From: Candidatus Omnitrophota bacterium
GTDB taxonomy: Bacteria > Omnitrophota > Gorgyraeia > Aquiviventales > Aquiviventaceae
DNA length: 7,225 nt
Reading direction: 5' to 3'
NCBI GenBank assembly: GCA_016206685.1
Contig: JACQRB010000021.1
Coordinates: 1 to 7,225, forward strand
Position numbers and translations under genes: made by a program. Each line of letters opens with the position of its first letter. The stretch's first letter is position 1. The notes beneath the pieces are model-generated. The model was not told the DNA's origin. It saw only the letters and a list, made by a program, of their open reading frames with translations, and ran no database searches. This document shows, in pieces, positions 6,735 through 7,225 of this stretch.

Positions 6735-6844
6735 CCCCCCACCTCTTTGAGATGCCCACCGAGGGTGGGCATCTGCCGACCTCTGGTCGGCAGAATTTTG
6801 ACGTACAAGGTACGCATGGAAAATTCGCAAAGAGGTGGGGGGAT
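6733..6844. repeat. Cloverleaf-like palindromic element between glpK and glpD
   Basis: Outer arms ATCCCCCCACCTCTTTG (6733-6749) and CAAAGAGGTGGGGGGAT (6828-6844) are perfect inverted repeats of 17 bp. Inside are three adjacent hairpins. The first is AGATGCCCACC-GAG-GGTGGGCATCT (6750-6774), 11 bp. The second is CTGCCGACC-TCT-GGTCGGCAG (6773-6793), 9 bp and sharing two bases with the first. The third is GAATTTT (6793-6799) with AAAATTC (6820-6826), enclosing CGTAC-AAG-GTACG (6802-6814). All loops are 3 nt. The direct repeat TCAT (6731-6734 and 6844-6847; ATGA on the minus strand) flanks 109 bp of it like a target-site duplication. No protein is encoded. I do not recognise a named family; a non-autonomous palindromic mobile element and a cis-acting RNA structure are both possible. 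Confidence 0.8.
6735..6748 (-). promoter_or_regulatory. Ribosome-binding site of glpD inside a 17-bp stem
   Basis: The minus strand reads AAAGAGGTGGGGGG and then ATG. GAGGTGG is a good Shine-Dalgarno match at suitable spacing and fixes the glpD start at 6734. All of it, plus the AU of the AUG, belongs to one arm of the perfect inverted repeat 6733-6749 / 6828-6844, so the site would be double-stranded if the mRNA folds. Confidence 0.7.
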
Positions 6845-6853
6845 CATGTGATG

Positions 6854-7225
6854 TCAGCGACGCTCATCGGTTCTCACCCTGTCCACCGCCGCTTGCCATC
6901 CGGCATAGAGACGGTGACGCCGGGCATCCGGCATCCGGGGCCGAAAGATACGATCCGGCGCTCCCATCAACGCGGACAACCGCGTTGGGTGCCACCAGCC
7001 AACGGTGATCCCGGCGAGAATCGCCGCTCCTTTGGCCGTGGCGGCCACCAGCGCGGGACGGACGACCTCGACGCCAAGCAGATCGGCTTGAAACTGCATC
7101 AGCCAGTCGTTCCGGGCCGCCCCGCCGTCCACCTGCAACCGGCGCAGGCGCATGCCGCTATCGCGCTGCATCGCCTCCACGACATCGCGGGTCTGATAGG
7201 CCAGCGACTCCAGCGTCGCGCGCAC
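6854..7225 (-). CDS. glpK: Glycerol kinase, C-terminal part (cut by window edge)
   Basis: The visible 123 residues are the C-terminal quarter of glycerol kinase, which phosphorylates glycerol with ATP to give sn-glycerol-3-phosphate in the cytoplasm. They align with the E. coli GlpK end without gaps of note: RATLESLAYQTRDVVEAM (2-19), LQVDGGAARNDWLMQFQADL (30-49), ATAKGAAILAGITVGWW (62-78), FRPRMPDARRHRLYAGWQAA (94-113). The reading frame stays open to the window edge, so the true start is outside. The TGA stop (6854-6856) lies 119 bp before the glpD ATG and only 9 nt before the first arm of the palindromic element on the mRNA. Its product is the substrate of GlpD. Confidence 0.95.
   Translation of the reverse strand: MRATLESLAYQTRDVVEAMQRDSGMRLRRLQVDGGAARNDWLMQFQADLLGVEVVRPALVAATAKGAAILAGITVGWWHPTRLSALMGAPDRIFRPRMPDARRHRLYAGWQAAVDRVRTDERR

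Noticed and set aside
6750..6826. Intrinsic terminator within the glpK-glpD hairpins
   Set aside because: In the direction of the genes none of the stems is followed by a run of T. On the plus strand one hairpin is followed by AATTTT, but that run is short and itself paired.
6735..6830. Upstream in-frame ATG of glpD at 6830 (32 extra residues)
   Set aside because: The extension translates the palindromic element, has no GlpD homology, and the strong ribosome-binding site points to ATG 6734.
6733..6844. CRISPR array or tRNA gene suggested by the repeats and cloverleaf
   Set aside because: There are no regularly spaced direct repeats with spacers. The cloverleaf lacks a tRNA-like 7-bp acceptor stem, a T-loop motif or an anticodon arm of the right size.
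5073..6851. 592-codon open frame on the plus strand opposite glpD
   Set aside because: It is antisense to a clear GlpD. Its translation is rich in Q, H, R, P and A without domains or membrane segments, typical of a shadow frame in GC-rich DNA.

Overview
This is a GC-rich bacterial window of ordinary housekeeping and metabolic genes, with three unusual short repeats sitting exactly at gene boundaries. No marker gene fixes the phylum. The small TPR protein, the combination of dispersed repeats and the GC content recall genomes of uncultured soil or groundwater lineages (Omnitrophota-like, with Methylomirabilota or Nitrospirota as alternatives). That placement is a weak inference from memory.

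Layout. On the minus strand, right to left: the C-terminal part of glycerol kinase (glpK, cut by the window edge), a 119-bp gap holding an elaborate palindromic element, glycerol-3-phosphate dehydrogenase (glpD), an M48-family membrane metalloprotease, and a secreted thermonuclease-like protein. A small TPR protein runs on the plus strand from 3074 and converges on the nuclease gene; the two stop codons share the four bases CTAG. A divergent promoter region (about 2941-3073) separates the TPR gene from a minus-strand pair: a tRNA nucleotidyltransferase/poly(A) polymerase-family gene (Cca/PcnB-like) and, three bases after its stop, an exported neutral-ceramidase-family protein.

Function. GlpK and GlpD form the usual aerobic glycerol route: glycerol is phosphorylated to glycerol-3-phosphate, which GlpD oxidises to dihydroxyacetone phosphate while passing electrons to quinone. 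The metalloprotease and nuclease are probably envelope or quality-control functions that follow in the same direction. The Cca-like protein acts on RNA 3' ends. The ceramidase-like protein is predicted to act outside the cytoplasm, on a substrate that cannot be read from the sequence.

Most notable. The glpK-glpD gap contains a perfect 17-bp inverted repeat (6733-6749 / 6828-6844) enclosing three further hairpins, all with 3-nt loops, so it can fold as a cloverleaf. One 17-nt arm is the ribosome-binding site of glpD plus the first two bases of its start codon, so the structure would hide the glpD start in the glpKD mRNA. An ATGA direct repeat flanks the element, and removing it leaves glpK TGA, six bases, then the glpD ATG. 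This suggests that a mobile palindromic element landed on the glpD start codon. A second palindromic repeat lies in the 5' end of the ceramidase-like gene, and a degenerate heptad tandem repeat covers its stop codon.
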